DNA from: Stomorhina lunata
Taxonomy: Eukaryota > Arthropoda > Insecta > Diptera > Rhiniidae
DNA length: 64,000 nt
NCBI GenBank assembly: GCA_933228675.1
Contig: OW121743.1
Location: forward strand, 18,869,151 to 18,933,150
Reading direction: 5' to 3'
Below are positions 24,300 to 36,343 of the stretch, in pieces (within the stretch, counting starts at the first letter, position 1; every line of letters starts with the position of its first letter). Below the pieces are notes generated by a model, which worked only from the letters and a program-made list of their open reading frames with translations, was not told the origin of the DNA and made no database searches. Position numbers and translations under genes: made by a program.

Positions 24300-26600
24300 A
24301 AAACGTGATTTTAAAAATGTAATACTTATTTAAATTTTTTCATACTTATTTTTGAATAAATAAAAAATTACAAAAAAAATCAACCCCCGTTTTAGGTTTC
24401 TATCGAAATAAAATCTGGCGTCTTAATTATTGATTTTTTTATGCCCACAATACGGTAACTCTTTGTAAAATTGGTGTGTGCATCAAATAAGTAAAAAAAA
24501 CAAAGAGCATAACAAAAACAAAACGGGAAAAAGAAGAAAACTAAGAATACAATAACAACAAACAAAATATAAACAAAACTAAAACGACAACAACAACAAG
24601 AGGAAGAACAAGACAGACGCCAAAATGAAAATTAACTGGACGAAACAAAAACAACAATAATAACAATAACAGAGCAAAGATAGGAGATAGAGAAAGTAAA
24701 TACAACTTAAATTAACTGTTAGAAGACCAAAGATAAAAAGGGTAGTTGTGAATGAATAGATTGAGTCAGCGTCTTCTTATAAAGGGGGGTATTAATACAA
24801 TTCATGCTACTTAAAGAACCAGTGGGTGGCTGGGGAGTTTGGAGTAGTTTATGATGTGTTGTTCTTTGCCTTAGCGGTTGCTAAGTAAAAAGCAATAGGA
24901 AGCAAAAGAGATACAACTTTAAAAACAAAATAAAACTGCAGCAAAAGCAACAATAAAACAAACAAAAAAACAAGAAACCGAAAGGTATAATAAAAATGAA
25001 AGAAAAAAAAAAATTAAAGGGATTTTTATTAAATAAAAAAGAAAACACACTCACTTGCATTCGCAATCAAACACACGCACAAAAGCTTGGTGGCTGCAAA
25101 AAAAACGCAGACTCCAGACAGATTCAATTAATGTCTGTCTGCCGGGGATGCTGAAAAATTTAGGTATACTTTTTCACTGGAGTTCAATTTAATTTTTATT
25201 TACAGCACATTTTTAATTATTTTAAATTTGTTTGGTATTTCTTTTGTCTTCAAACTTAATTTATTCATCGGCACTAGGAATTTGTTTATTGTAGATTTTT
25301 TTTATTTTTTATACTTCACTTTTTTTTGTTGTTTCTATTGTATTTCACCTGTTTATTTTTTCATTCCTGTAAAATATTATCTTTAATTTATAAAAATCCA
25401 CTTAATTCACAATTATTTTTGTTTATATTTTTTATCAACAAATTTCTATTTAATTAAAACGCGCTAACCATAGAAAATTCTTATTTTCCAACTCTTTTTT
25501 TGGCGAGAAAATTTTTTTGTTTTTCCACTTGGCTTGTTTTAATTTTGAAGCTTTGTATTGCCAGATTTCTGACCTCTTTTAGGGGTTGAAAGGTGGGAAT
25601 TCATTGTTTCAAATACAACTCTGTTATGTTTCATTTCATTGTGTAGCGGCACTGAAATGAAGAGCACTGCCAGCTTGAAATATTGTAAAAGAGCTGTTAA
25701 AAGCGTTTTGTTGAAAATATTTTAATATTAAAAAGTTGGATTTAAAATTTTTAGAAGTTCTTTTATAGAAAATAAAAATTGTTTAATATAAATATCGATG
25801 TAATTACTGTGAGCGTCAAAATAAAATTGACACATAAATAATTTATGAAAAGTAGTTTAAAAAAATTAACTTTATATTGTTGCGTCAATTTCAAGTCAAC
25901 ACACCTCGATTTTTTACTAGCTTGAACAAAAATTGAATTATTTTTGTCAGGAAGGTCGGAGAATGGATGAAAAATACTTTTGTTTATTCATATGTTGATT
26001 TTGTCAAAAAAGTTGAAGTATCGAAATACTTACTAATCTATGGATAACCAGCAAAAGTGCAAGTAGTTCTTAAAAAAATAAACCCAAATTTAGTTACTAT
26101 AAAGCAATTTTGTAACTATAAAGCTTCCGAATTTTATTCGGATCAAAAAGGGGTTTCTTGTAAAACATAATATTTTGCCTAATAGCCGATTCACACGATA
26201 CTATTTTTGTTGTTTTCGATGTTGAAAACTCTACCGTTCACACTTCAAATATTTGACAACTATCTCGTTTTCGTATTTTTAAACACTTTCTACAGTAAAA
26301 GTGTATAAACTTTTTTTGCATCATTTAACTTAAGATTATTTTTTAATATTTCCTCAATATCTTAATTTATGTTTATGTTTTTATGTTTATATTTATGCTT
26401 TTAGTTTTTAATATCATAGTTGTTAAAAACTGTACAGTGTCTCATGTGAAATATATGAGTTTTGAAAACTCGTACATAGGAAATTTAAGTTTTGTATGTT
26501 AGAACTTAAGTTTTGATATTGTTTTGGTTCGAAAACTATTTAAACAAGTTTTCGAGCTTAATGGGAGCTTAAAATTAATAAAATGGTTTAAAAACAAACT
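24300..26600. other. Intergenic region, no gene recognised
   Basis: At about 24480-24680 there is an A/CAA-rich tract (AACAAAAACAAAACGGG, AACGACAACAACAACAAGAG) of the kind often seen in fly 5' UTRs, but no exon follows. The minus-strand frame at 24881-25066 is Phe/Leu low complexity from A-rich DNA. A more complex segment at 25080-25170 and 25560-25680 has no identifiable role. Confidence 0.45.
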
Positions 26601-26607
26601 TTCGGTC

Positions 26608-27356
26608 AAGCCCGACTATACGATACCCTTCACCACTAAGATCAAAGGTGTTTTTTTTTTCTGTATAAAGACAAATATTAGCTAAATTTTGCCATCATAC
26701 ATTTTCTCAAAACTTATATATTTAAGCTGGTTCCGTCATTTGGACTTATATGAGGGCTAGAGTCAAATGTGACTCGGTTATCTCGAAACTTGGCAAATTG
26801 ATTACAGTTGCTACAAAAATTATGTATGCAAAAAATAAACTTAAAATTCTCATTATCTTCATTTACGAGCGTTTTAGTGATTTTTGTATCATTTAGTGTG
26901 TTTTTAAAGAAGAGAGCTATGGACCGATTTTGTCGAATTTCAATAGCCATGTCAAAAAAGTTGTCTTTTTTTACATGCTTATATTTTATTATTGAATCTT
27001 TCTAAAAAGAAAATAACAATAAGTAATCAAATCTTAATCTAACGGAATACTATATAGAGGTTGCCAAAGCAACTCTATTGAAAAGTTATTAGAATTAAAT
27101 TAAAAAATGATCTGTGCCAAATTTCATCAAATTATCTTTAGAATTGCGACCCGTAGTTTGATTAGAATTGCGATCTGTAGTTTGATTACAAAGTTTACAT
27201 GGGGGTCCAGCCAGCCAGACGGACGGACGGACTGACATCGCTAAATCGACACCGAAAGTGATTCTATTGGTATGCTAAGACAAATATTTCTATGCGTTAC
27301 ATACATCAGCACAAACTTGTAATGCCCTTTCCACCTATGGTGGTGAAGGGTATAAA
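26608..27356. mobile_element. Non-coding interspersed element with 14-bp terminal inverted motif
   Basis: ATACCCTTCACCAC (26623-26636) and GTGGTGAAGGGTAT (27340-27353) are perfect inverted copies near the two ends. The right interior contains CCAGACGGACGGACGGACTG and AAATCGACACCGAAAGTGAT, a phrase I know as common in fly interspersed repeats. The interior 26730-27000 has a diverged relative at 37190-37450. No transposase is visible, so it is either a MITE or a truncated non-autonomous element. Confidence 0.7.
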
Positions 27357-29515
27357 AAAATGTACATATAACTTTAAAATATCTTCATGAATACACACAA
27401 AATGGACATATTGTTTAATATTTTGTTAGATAGCATTGAAGCATTTTATAATGATTTCGTTAGTTTTTGTCTTTGAAATCTCTTCTAGCAGTTGCTCAAA
27501 TATTTTCAATTGGGTTGAGATTAGGACTATGAGGTCGAATAGAAGTTAAATTTGTTCTAATCTGTTGTAAATAACGACATTTAAACTTACAAGTTTTTCA
27601 ATGAATTATTTTCATTCATAAATTTGCAATAATATAGAAAACATTTCGTTAAAAAAAAAATTACTAACTATATGGTTCTTTGGGCGGGCTTTTTCGAATC
27701 GAATTTTTTAATCAGAGGTGTCATATAAACTAAGTCGATTTTAAAATTTCTCGGTTTTGAAAACCAATATTTGGTTTATTTGGTATCATGAAACCAAGTC
27801 GGTTTTGTTATTATTGATTTCAAATCAAACAAAATGTTCGAATCAATTGTTTATATGTAATTTACTTTAAAATTTTTTGAAAACATCAAAAATCGAAAAA
27901 AAATAAAATTAAAATTATTAAAGAAAATTGGTTTAAGAAAAATGTTCATAACAAATGTGCGATTTAAGTGGTATAGAGGTATAAAGCAATGGAAGACATT
28001 TGGTCAAGTGCAGCTTTTACCCTTTTACAAAGTTTTATCATATTTTCGAAAAGGGACTACACATGGGTCCTTTTATTTTTGTAGCTGATCCAAACTCGAT
28101 CTAAATTTTTGTTCTGTTGTTTTTTGTTAGGTAGCGTTACGGAATTTTCTTTTTTTTTGACCCCCAGAACATAGAATAAATAAATACCTAGAAAGTCAAC
28201 GAAATGTCAAAGTACACTTGGGACATGTCAAAAGTACGGATCAGTAATATGGTATCGGTAAGCTTAAAAAGAGCTTTTACTTTTCTTAATGAATATAAAC
28301 AGTTGTACAAAAAAGTATGATATGATGGGACACAAATTTTCTTCAAGATTTTTTCAGTAATTTTAGGAAATATTCTTAAGAAATTCATCTTTTAAGGTAT
28401 AGAATGAGTTTTACTTGATTTTAGGATAATTAAAATGTATAAACAATCTTTTATTTTAAATTTCATTCATTTTTTTAATACCAAAAATTGCAGCCCTACT
28501 TGCTCAATATAAATTAAGCAAAACAAAAAATAGAATGTCGAAAGAAAACAAAATAAAAAAATTTTCAGTTTGTAAAAAATAAAAAGTGTTTCTACATTAA
28601 AATAATGTTAAAATATTAAAAAAAATAACATTTTATGTGTGCAATTTACAACAGTGCGTTTCATTCAAAATTTCGCGGAATTATTCAAACAAAATTTTGA
28701 GTGCAAAAAGCTTTTCTGTTTGTTAAAAAAGCTTTTATTTCGTGTTCGTGTGATTTAGTAGAATACTAAATTTTAGTGGATCAGCTGACGACCTTCTATA
28801 TATTCTTCTATGCCCCAGAAGGCCTAATTTTCAAAAATATCTTGTTAGTGGATCCATAAATTGACAAGCCATCGCTGGCCAATAACACTTAAGTTTTATA
28901 TACATAGATCAAATTTAAAATTAAATATGTTAACTGTAAGCTAACAGATTTAATCAATAATATTGATTTCTGTCACACATTAAATCAATAGAAATTGTAA
29001 TTCGAACATATCAGCTATAGTTATTTACACAAAAAGTAAACTGACTGATTCATCGTCTCTCAAAACAGTTAAAGCCTGAGATATATAATTTGGATAATTT
29101 ATACCTTTAGTAATTTGTGATCTTCAAAAGAATTTAAGTTTTTTTGGAAATTCTTTCGTTTAAATATGTATTAATAAGTACAAATTTTGCCTTTATGGAA
29201 AATAAAAAAAACATTCCCATTACTGAAATAAGCACTAGCATTAATAATATGGCGTTTTTTTTTAAGTCTACATCGTCAACACTATTTCCATTTGACTTTA
29301 GTTTCTCTCTAGAATTGTTCGTGGCGGGTCGTGTTCTTTTTGGTACAGAAGAAAAGAAAAAAATATAGAAAAAACAACAAAAGCTATTTTGCGTATATAG
29401 AAAAAATTAATTGACCATTGGAAATTAAGTAAAGAATTTTTCGCTAAAAAACAAAGGAATTTCAATAACCGGCTTATTTTTATATTAATTATAAAAGGAA
29501 ATTTGTGATTATAAA
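27357..29515. other. Upstream intergenic region of Pis
   Basis: AT-rich, no exon recognised. Part of the final few hundred bases presumably holds the Pis promoter and 5' UTR, but no core element can be assigned. The plus-strand frame at 29144-29368 has no recognisable similarity. Confidence 0.4.
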
Positions 29516-32500
29516 ATGGTCGTAGTCGAGCATGATAATGTTTTTCTTTTCATACCAAATATAATTGGTGAGTAATTAAAGGAAAAGTTTGATACCTAAA
29601 TATATAATTGAAACTTTTTAAACAAAAAACCACAAGATTTTATTTGTATAAAAATGGACAACATATGGAAAATGTCAATTAATACAAAGGTGGTGGTGGT
29701 GATTGTTTAAAAATCAAATAATGTTTTATGATTTGGATTTTAGTTGAGATGCTAATTCAATTAGTGGCGTCCGGACACAACTGAAAACATTGAGGGGTTG
29801 TTTCTTGTATACGTTCTCTGTATACCCTTAAATCTTATTGATTTATTTGGTTTTCGTTCATAGAATTTGCAATTTATTTGTCTTGTATATCATATTGATT
29901 TATGTTTCTTTGACTTTTTAGGTTATTGCCGCATTTTCTTGGCTTTAATTGCGTTTTGGTTTATGTCCACCAATTATCTGGTGGCCGGTTGGTGTTATGC
30001 AATAAGCGCCCTATTAGATGCCGTGGACGGACATGCTGCCCGCGCCTTTAATCAGAGTAAGTATTACCTACCTTTGCTAAGTACTTAGATAGGTATAAGT
30101 ATAAAAAGTTTTCTTATCTTCCGAACTGAATTATATATTGCTTTTAAAAGGCCGGCAGGTAATCAGTCAGAAAGCGCCTTTATACTTTCATAGCAGTTAT
30201 CATGTTTATGGATTTGTTTGTTGTTAAATTAATTGCTAAAAAGTTATTTTAAGGTCTACAAATTTTGATAATTATATGCTAATAAACATTGTAATAATAA
30301 ATGTAAAAGTTATGTATATGAAAGCATATACCAGTATGTTTTACAAATTCGTGTTGATACAATAACCTTTATAGGCCATGATAGAAAGTTATATTGTTAT
30401 AAAGCGAGCAATTTCATAATTGGAATGTTCAATTTTAGAAGAGTTCTTGCTAAGTTCAAGGTTCAGTTCTAGGTACAGGTTTTTGGTTCAGTTCTAGTTC
30501 AGATCTAGTAGTTACAGTTAGCTCTAATTCAGTTCTAGTTAAGTTCTAGTTCTGTTCTAGTTCAGTTCTAGTTCAGTTCTAGCTAAGTTCTAGTTCTGTT
30601 CTAGTTCAGTTCTAGTTCAGTTCTAGTTCAGTTCTAGTTCAGTTCTAGTTCAGTTCTAGTTCAGTTCTAGTTCAGTTCTAGTTCAGTTCTAGTTCAGTTC
30701 TAGTTCAGTTCTAGTTCAGTTCTAGTTCAGTTCTAGTTCAGTTCTAGTTCAGTTCTAGTTCAGTTCTAGTTCAGTTCTAGTTCAGTTCTAGTTCAGTTCT
30801 AGTTCAGTTCTAGTTCAGTTCTAGTTCAGTTCTAGTTCAGTTCTAGTTCAGTTCTAGTTCAGTTCTAGTTCAGTTCTAGTTCAGTTCTAGTTCAGTTCTA
30901 GTTCAGTTCTAGTTCAGTTCTAGTTCAGTTCTAGTTCAGTTCTAGTTCAGTTCTAGTTCAGTTCTAGTTCAGTTCTAGTTCAGTTCTAGTTCAGTTCTAG
31001 TTCAGTTCTAGTTCAGTTCTAGTTCAGTTCTAGTTCAGTTCTAGTTCAGTTCTAGTTCAGTTCTAGTACAGTTCTAGTTCAGTTCTAGTTCAGTTCTAGT
31101 TCAGTTCTAGTTCAGTTCTAGTTCAGTTCTAGTTCAGTTCTAGTTCAGTTCTAGTTCAGTTCTAGTTCAGTTCTAGTTCAGTTCTAGTTCAGTTCTAGTT
31201 CAGTTCTAGTTCAGTTCTAGTTCAGTTCTAGTTCAGTTCTAGTTCAGTTCCAGTTCAGATCTAGTTCAGCTCTAGTTCAGTTCTAGTTCAGTTCTAGTTC
31301 AGTTCTAGTTCAGTTTTAGTTCAGTTCTAGTTCAGTTCTAATTCAGTTCTAGTATAGTTTTTAGTTTAGTATTTTAAGCTTCAAGTCAAGTTCAATATGC
31401 ATTTCTGAATGAGTTCCATTTAACGTCAATTACGAACAAATTCTAATAAATTAAATTCTTTTCCCATAACTTCTTACCTCGTTATGATAATTGTTTCTTT
31501 GTATTCTGTCATAACATTTTTATTTCAATTATTTATTTAAATTCTTATTATAGCTATTCATTTGTTTACATTTTATTTTTTGCTAATTGACGTCATTTCT
31601 TTTTATTCATTTTATAAGCTTTTCTATTATTATTGTTGTCTATTTTCTTTCTTCGCTCAGTGTTTTCTTAACACTTTTTGTTTTTGTTTTCTTTTCCCAT
31701 AGTAATCAAACAAGTGAAAAAACAGTTGTTTTTATTAGATACTTATGTTTTGTTTTTACTTTGGCAAATACAAATGCACTCTCATGTCACAGAGATGTGA
31801 CTTTACTATTTAGTGCAATTGCACTCTTGCAGTGTTACCATATTTTATACAGATGAAATTTCTTAAAGAAATGTCTAGAGGATAAATAAAATTGAATTAA
31901 TAAAATTGTTAAATTGTGTAGATATTTTCGTGCATTTTCATATTTAAGAACAAATTTTTATAAGCTCGAATATAGTTTGATTTACTGAAACCCAAGACCT
32001 GAAAATGTTGGTTTCATGAGTCGGTAAAATTAAAACCGAAACGTTGACAAATAGTCGTTATTTACCATTTTTCTAAAATGTTCTCCATTTATTGATTGTG
32101 TTTTTCTTTCTTTTAGGTACACGCTTTGGCGCTATGTTGGATCAGTTAACTGATCGCTGTGGTACAATGGGACTTTTGGTTACCTTAAGCTACTTTTATC
32201 CCTCTTATATGTTTTGGTTCCAGCTCTCAATGGCCATAGATGTAGCCTGCCATTGGCTGTACATGCAAACGTAAGTTAAAAAGCTAAAATATAAAATATT
32301 AGCTGCTGAATCAACTTATTTTAATACTAAACTTGGCGCCCACTACACCAGGGGGAATTTGTCAGGTATCTTTAAGCCCTGTCAGATAGGATTTACTAGA
32401 TACTAATAGGATTTACTGGGGTTTTTAACTAGGATGCTATAGACTTGTCAATGAGTGTAATGTCTTCCTCACAGAAATTTTTGCAACCAATTAATCTCAA

Positions 32501-33551
32501 ATTGCATAGCTAGTGGGATAGTGAGGTTTCTTGCTTGAACGAGATATCAGGAGGTCGTATAGACTTGCTGATGTGCATAGCGTTTTCCAGGCAGAAATTT
32601 TAGCAACAGAGTTAATCTTAAATAGCATACATATATCGACAGCCAGACAGCACTTAGTGCTTTACAAGGACATATTATTTCATCTAAACTATCTAAGGAT
32701 TGTAAATTATCTTAAATGGACCTATCGGCCAAGTACAGTAATAGACTCTTCTGGTTTCCTGGCTATTGAGGCATCAGTGTTCAATCCAAACCTAATTGGA
32801 TCAATATTGAAATCTCAAAAGCCTGGTCAACATGGCCAAAATTAGATATGTGTAGGGCTAATCTTAGAAGATACCTACGTTGACTGGTAGTTGTTGTAAG
32901 CTTCATTGTGGAGCTCTGTTTTTTTATTACTAATAAGTTACTATTTTAGTACCAATTTTATTATTTTTCCTATTACTATTTTTTCCTACCTTTAATTTTG
33001 GGTGGATCATAATACCCCATTATATCTACTAGCTAATGTGACAATCTTTCTGATCTTATACTAAAGTTTAGTGATTGAAAGTGTTTTGAAAACTTTGTAT
33101 ATTCAAAATATTTATAATAATTTGATTTACCTTTTTTTATCAAAATAGGAGCGTTGTTGTTGGCAAAACATCCCACAAAGCCACAGATTTAAGTGAAAAT
33201 ATTGTAATGCGTTTGTATTATCAAAAGGATATCTTAACATTCATGTGCTGTGTCAATGAAGCATTTTATATCAGTCTTTATGTATTGCATTTCACCTCGG
33301 GACCAATACGTAAGTGCGAGTATTGTTTTCAAATTTAAATATTTTTTTTAATTTTAAATTTTTTAATACATTTTTCAGTCTTTGGTGCATCACTTTTCAA
33401 AATGGTTGCCGTAATGACAGCACCATTTGCTATTTTGAAGTCCTTAATCAGCTGCATGCATGCCTATGTGGCCAGCATTGATTTGGCCAATGTTGATAAG
33501 CGTGAACGTTTGGAAAAACAAGCCAAAGAGGCCAGCAAACGTTCGGAATAA
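29516..33551 (+). CDS. Pis: Phosphatidylinositol synthase (CDP-DAG-inositol 3-phosphatidyltransferase), 5 exons
   Basis: Joins CDP-diacylglycerol to myo-inositol to make phosphatidylinositol, at the ER membrane. Exons: 29516-29567, 29922-30056, 32117-32270, 33149-33309, 33379-33551. All junctions are GT/AG and the frame is continuous (phases 1, 1, 2, 1), giving 224 residues, the length I recall for the Drosophila protein. The N-terminus MVVVEHDNVFLFIPNIIGY fits the family. The CDP-alcohol phosphotransferase motif D-x2-DG-x2-AR-x8-G-x3-D-x3-D is complete, with aspartates at 50, 53, 71 and 75. Exon 2 and exon 3 each supply part of it, split at Ser63. Hydrophobic segments after it and a charged, Lys/Glu-rich C-terminus (ending KEASKRSE) match the multi-pass membrane topology. 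Intron 2 is 2.06 kb and holds an 11-bp satellite; intron 3 holds a LINE fragment. Regulation is not visible. Confidence 0.97.
30430..31375 (+). repeat. 11-bp satellite (TTCAGTTCTAG)n inside Pis intron 2
   Basis: A near-perfect head-to-tail array of TTCAGTTCTAG from about 30560 to 31240, with variant units at both ends (GCTCTAATTCAG, TCTAGTATAG). Single-base variants inside are rare (for example TAGTACAG near 31066). About 75-80 units. The same unit fills 62.1-64.0 kb and occurs inverted at 60.37-60.93 kb. Confidence 0.97.
31376..32116. other. Remaining part of Pis intron 2
   Basis: AT-rich intronic sequence. A T-rich open frame at 31587-31856 is not supported as coding. It ends in a polypyrimidine tract and TTTTAG acceptor at 32116. 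Confidence 0.6.
32340..32900 (+). pseudogene. LINE fragment (RNase H region, I/LOA-like) in Pis intron 3
   Basis: Translation of 32555-32640 gives a segment reading DVHSVFQAEILATEL, typical of the SVFQAE(I/V)xA part of RNase H domains carried by I/LOA-type LINEs. A later piece reads SWSTWPKLDMCRANLRRYLR when frame is shifted near 32815-32880. Frames are disrupted. It is in the same orientation as Pis and is not part of the mature message. Confidence 0.6.
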
Positions 33552-34312
33552 TTCAACAACAAAAAGAAATATTCCTTATTATATAGCCAGTAAGTTAAAC
33601 TAAATGAAAACAAAACAAGAAAAATATGTGGCTTGGATTCCACATAATATCACGAAAAATTCCAATTAATTAATTTATTTATTGTGTGTATAAAAAAGAA
33701 ATGAAATTTTTTATAAACCTAATTCTTCTTTCCTTTAGCTGTGTATGTAAAAGATCAATTGCGAATCAAAGTTCTTGGGAAACAGATTTAAAACAAGCTT
33801 TAGACAAATATATTGTTGCCATAATTTATAGTGGAAAAGTTTCCCGAGATATTTTGTTTAATAATAGATCTTTTTCTATATTGTTATTTTTCTTTCTTTT
33901 TTTATTATACAAATTTAATTTTGTAGTTATTTCTTTGTAAAACTTTTTTTTATTATTTCTAATCTCTAATTTATTTTAATTGTAAAAATTATTTTAGTTT
34001 TAATCATTATTTTAATTTTAAACATTTATTTTAATTACTAAGTAGTGAAAACAAATCAACAAATTATAATGAATTTGTATTTTATTTAAACTGAAGGATG
34101 ATTTTTTTTTACATAATTTTGAAAATTTTTTAAAGAAAAGGTTTTAAAATTGTCGTCTAGTCTTGTAGCTAAAACAAATTAAGAAAGAGCTAAAAAAAGT
34201 ATTGTGCAAAGAAAATATCTTAACTAATTGTTAAAAACTTAAATTATTTTATTATAAAGAAATTTTTAAGCGTTTTTAAGCCTAAAAACTGAACGAAAAA
34301 AATGTATACAGA

Positions 34313-34347
34313 AATAAATATACTCTATGTGCAAAAACTAAATAAAT
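34313..34347 (+). promoter_or_regulatory. Candidate Pis polyadenylation signals
   Basis: AATAAA at 34313-34318 and 34342-34347, about 0.76-0.8 kb past the Pis stop codon. Either would imply a ~0.8-kb 3' UTR. Position is compatible, use is unproven. Confidence 0.45.
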
Positions 34348-34805
34348 GTCTACCAAAATTCGAAACAATTATATTTTTTAATTATTTATATTGAATAATA
34401 TCCTTTACACTGATTTTCATTTCAAACTGAAACGAGAAGGAAACAGATACATGTGGAATTACCAACTTTCCTTTCACTTAACTGAAAATTTTATGGGATC
34501 AATCTGTTCACACTGCCGATGGTTTCGTATACCTTCTCGCCTGACCTTGGCACAGTGCAATAAGTAAATCGAGTGGAATAATTTCGTTGAGTCCCTTTGT
34601 TCCTTGTAGGAATAAGATAAATGTACCTTTTAGCTATAAATAGTTCACATATTTATTGTTTATTTAACTACTGACTTTGTTTCATATCATGGTGGTTGTG
34701 CCATGTTTAATATAATTTGGGTATAATTTATTTATATTTTACTTTTAAACGATTTTATATTTCATCTGCTTTAAGAACTGTAACGGTTTGTTAGTTCTTT
34801 TATAT

Positions 34806-34885
34806 ATGAAACACCCTGTTGCCGGAAAACTCTTCTTTCACTAAACATACACCCTCATTTGACAATTTTTTCCTAAACAGCTGTT
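34806..34885 (+). promoter_or_regulatory. Probable promoter elements of the IMP1-like gene
   Basis: ATGAAACACCCTGTT at 34806-34820 is shared exactly with 42368-42382 upstream of HAP40. AACAGCTGTT at 34876-34885 fits the E-box core-promoter motif of flies (AWCAGCTGWT). They lie 158-237 bp before the ATG at 35043. Function is inferred from recurrence and position only. Confidence 0.45.
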
Positions 34886-35042
34886 ATTGTTTTCATTTCT
34901 TTCGCAATTTTTTTTTCGTCTCATTGTATTATAACATTTCTTGCAGAATTTACACAAAAGTTTTTAAAATATCAATTAAAATAAGTTATTATTGCAATAT
35001 ATTCGATTTCAACAGTCTGTGGTCGTTAACTATTTTATAAAA

Positions 35043-35837
35043 ATGCTTTCACATTTTAAGGATATACTGAAATACAGTATACAATACGCCTGTGTGACCC
35101 ACTGCTTTTTTGAATATATTGGAGACTTTGTAGTGGTAAGTAACTACTTTTGTTGACCCATATAAATAAATTAAAAATATTTTTAGTGTATAAAGTAAAA
35201 TAACAAAAAATTTATAAAAAAAATATTTCATTGCAAGAAATTTGTTTAAAGAACATAAACATTGCAGCAGAGTTGTATAAAAGAGTACTCAAATCCTAAA
35301 CCTACTGCTTAGAACTAACGTAACGAACTTTACTATCGTGACAATAACAATCCCCATATAATATTTTCTGTTATATTACACTCAAACCTAATATATTCTT
35401 AATCTCTCTTTCAGTGCAGCGGTCCCTCTATGGAACCCACACTCTACTCCAACAACATTTTACTCACCGAAAGAATATCAGCCCGATTCCACAAACCCAA
35501 TCGTGGCGATATCATCATAGCCGTTTCTCCCACCAATCCCGAGCAGTATATCTGCAAGCGTATTGTTGGCTTGCCCGGTGATAAAGTTACATTTGATGAA
35601 CCACTACCAACAACACCAAAAGTACAAGAAATCAAAAATGTTGAAGTTACTAAACCAAATACTGCCTTCGTACAACCTCTTGTCAAAGATTATATACCCA
35701 GGGGTTTTGTATGGATCGAGGGAGATAATGAAGCTAATAGTACTGATTCAAGATATTACGGGCCAATACCTTTGGGACTAATCAAGAGCAGGGCTGTGTG
35801 TAGAATATGGCCTTTAAGTGAAATAAAGTTTTTATGA
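35043..35837 (+). CDS. Mitochondrial inner membrane protease subunit 1 (IMMP1L/IMP1-like), 2 exons
   Basis: A type-I signal-peptidase-fold serine protease that trims intermembrane-space sorting signals from proteins at the mitochondrial inner membrane. Exons 35043-35135 and 35415-35837 join in phase 0 (GTAGTG|GTAAGT and TTTCAG|TGCAGC) to give 171 residues, close to the family's ~165. The first exon encodes the N-terminal membrane-proximal segment. The S26 nucleophile is Ser36 in [10 protein letters not shown]. The general-base lysine is Lys79 in [12 protein letters not shown]. The C-terminal box reads [19 protein letters not shown], which favours subunit 1 or a close relative over ER signal peptidase. 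The residues needed for catalysis are present. It sits head-to-tail 1.5 kb downstream of Pis. Its subunit-2 partner is not in the window. Confidence 0.93.
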
Positions 35838-35930
35838 GATACGGAGAAAGGGAAGGAGAGAGAGAAGGAAAAGAAAGGGATTTAAGCAAGATGTTGCTCG
35901 TAAATGATGAATTGTCGAAATAATGCAAAA

Positions 35931-35936
35931 AATAAA
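35931..35936 (+). promoter_or_regulatory. Polyadenylation signal of the IMP1-like gene
   Basis: AATAAA 94 bp after the stop codon. Confidence 0.6.
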
Positions 35937-36097
35937 TGATTACAAGTTTGTCGTTATAAAGAAAAAAAAATTGTTTTTGTATTAAAGAACTATTTACATA
36001 ATGTAAAATAAATCATTTAAATAATGTAGAAAATGTATCAGAACCTCTTGATATTCTGAACAACTACCAAAGAATATTTAAATTCCTTTCACTTAGC

Positions 36098-36343
36098 CTA
36101 CTTGTACATTAGTCAGGTTTTGCTTATCAAGTATTGAATTTGTATGAGAAAAAACTGAAAGAATTAAAATTGAGCAAACCTGACCGTACTATCAAGTTCA
36201 CGAAAATTTTGAAAATTTGTATGAAATTTAAGGAAAATAAAATGAAAACTGATGAAGAAAATGTTTATGTGTGAAATGCAGGTTCAACAGAAATTTAAAG
36301 AAAAACTGATCAAGTAAACCTGATTCGTGTGAAACGGGACTTA
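36098..36343 (+). mobile_element. ~245-bp MITE-like element, copy A
   Basis: Runs from CTACTTGTACATTAGTCAGG to CCTGATTCGTGTGAAACGGG and is matched over its whole length, in reverse orientation, by 50076-50330. The two ends share only an imperfect inverted CAGGTTT core. The interior has no coding capacity and includes AAATTGAGCAAACCTGACCG. Confidence 0.75.

Noticed and set aside
24881..25066. Phe/Leu-rich minus-strand small membrane protein
   Set aside because: Composition follows A-rich DNA; no start context, splice support or family.
30430..31375. Telomeric or heat-shock-element array
   Set aside because: The 11-mer is not a known telomere repeat, and GAA triplets occur as direct repeats and not as the alternating nGAAnnTTCn pattern of heat-shock elements.
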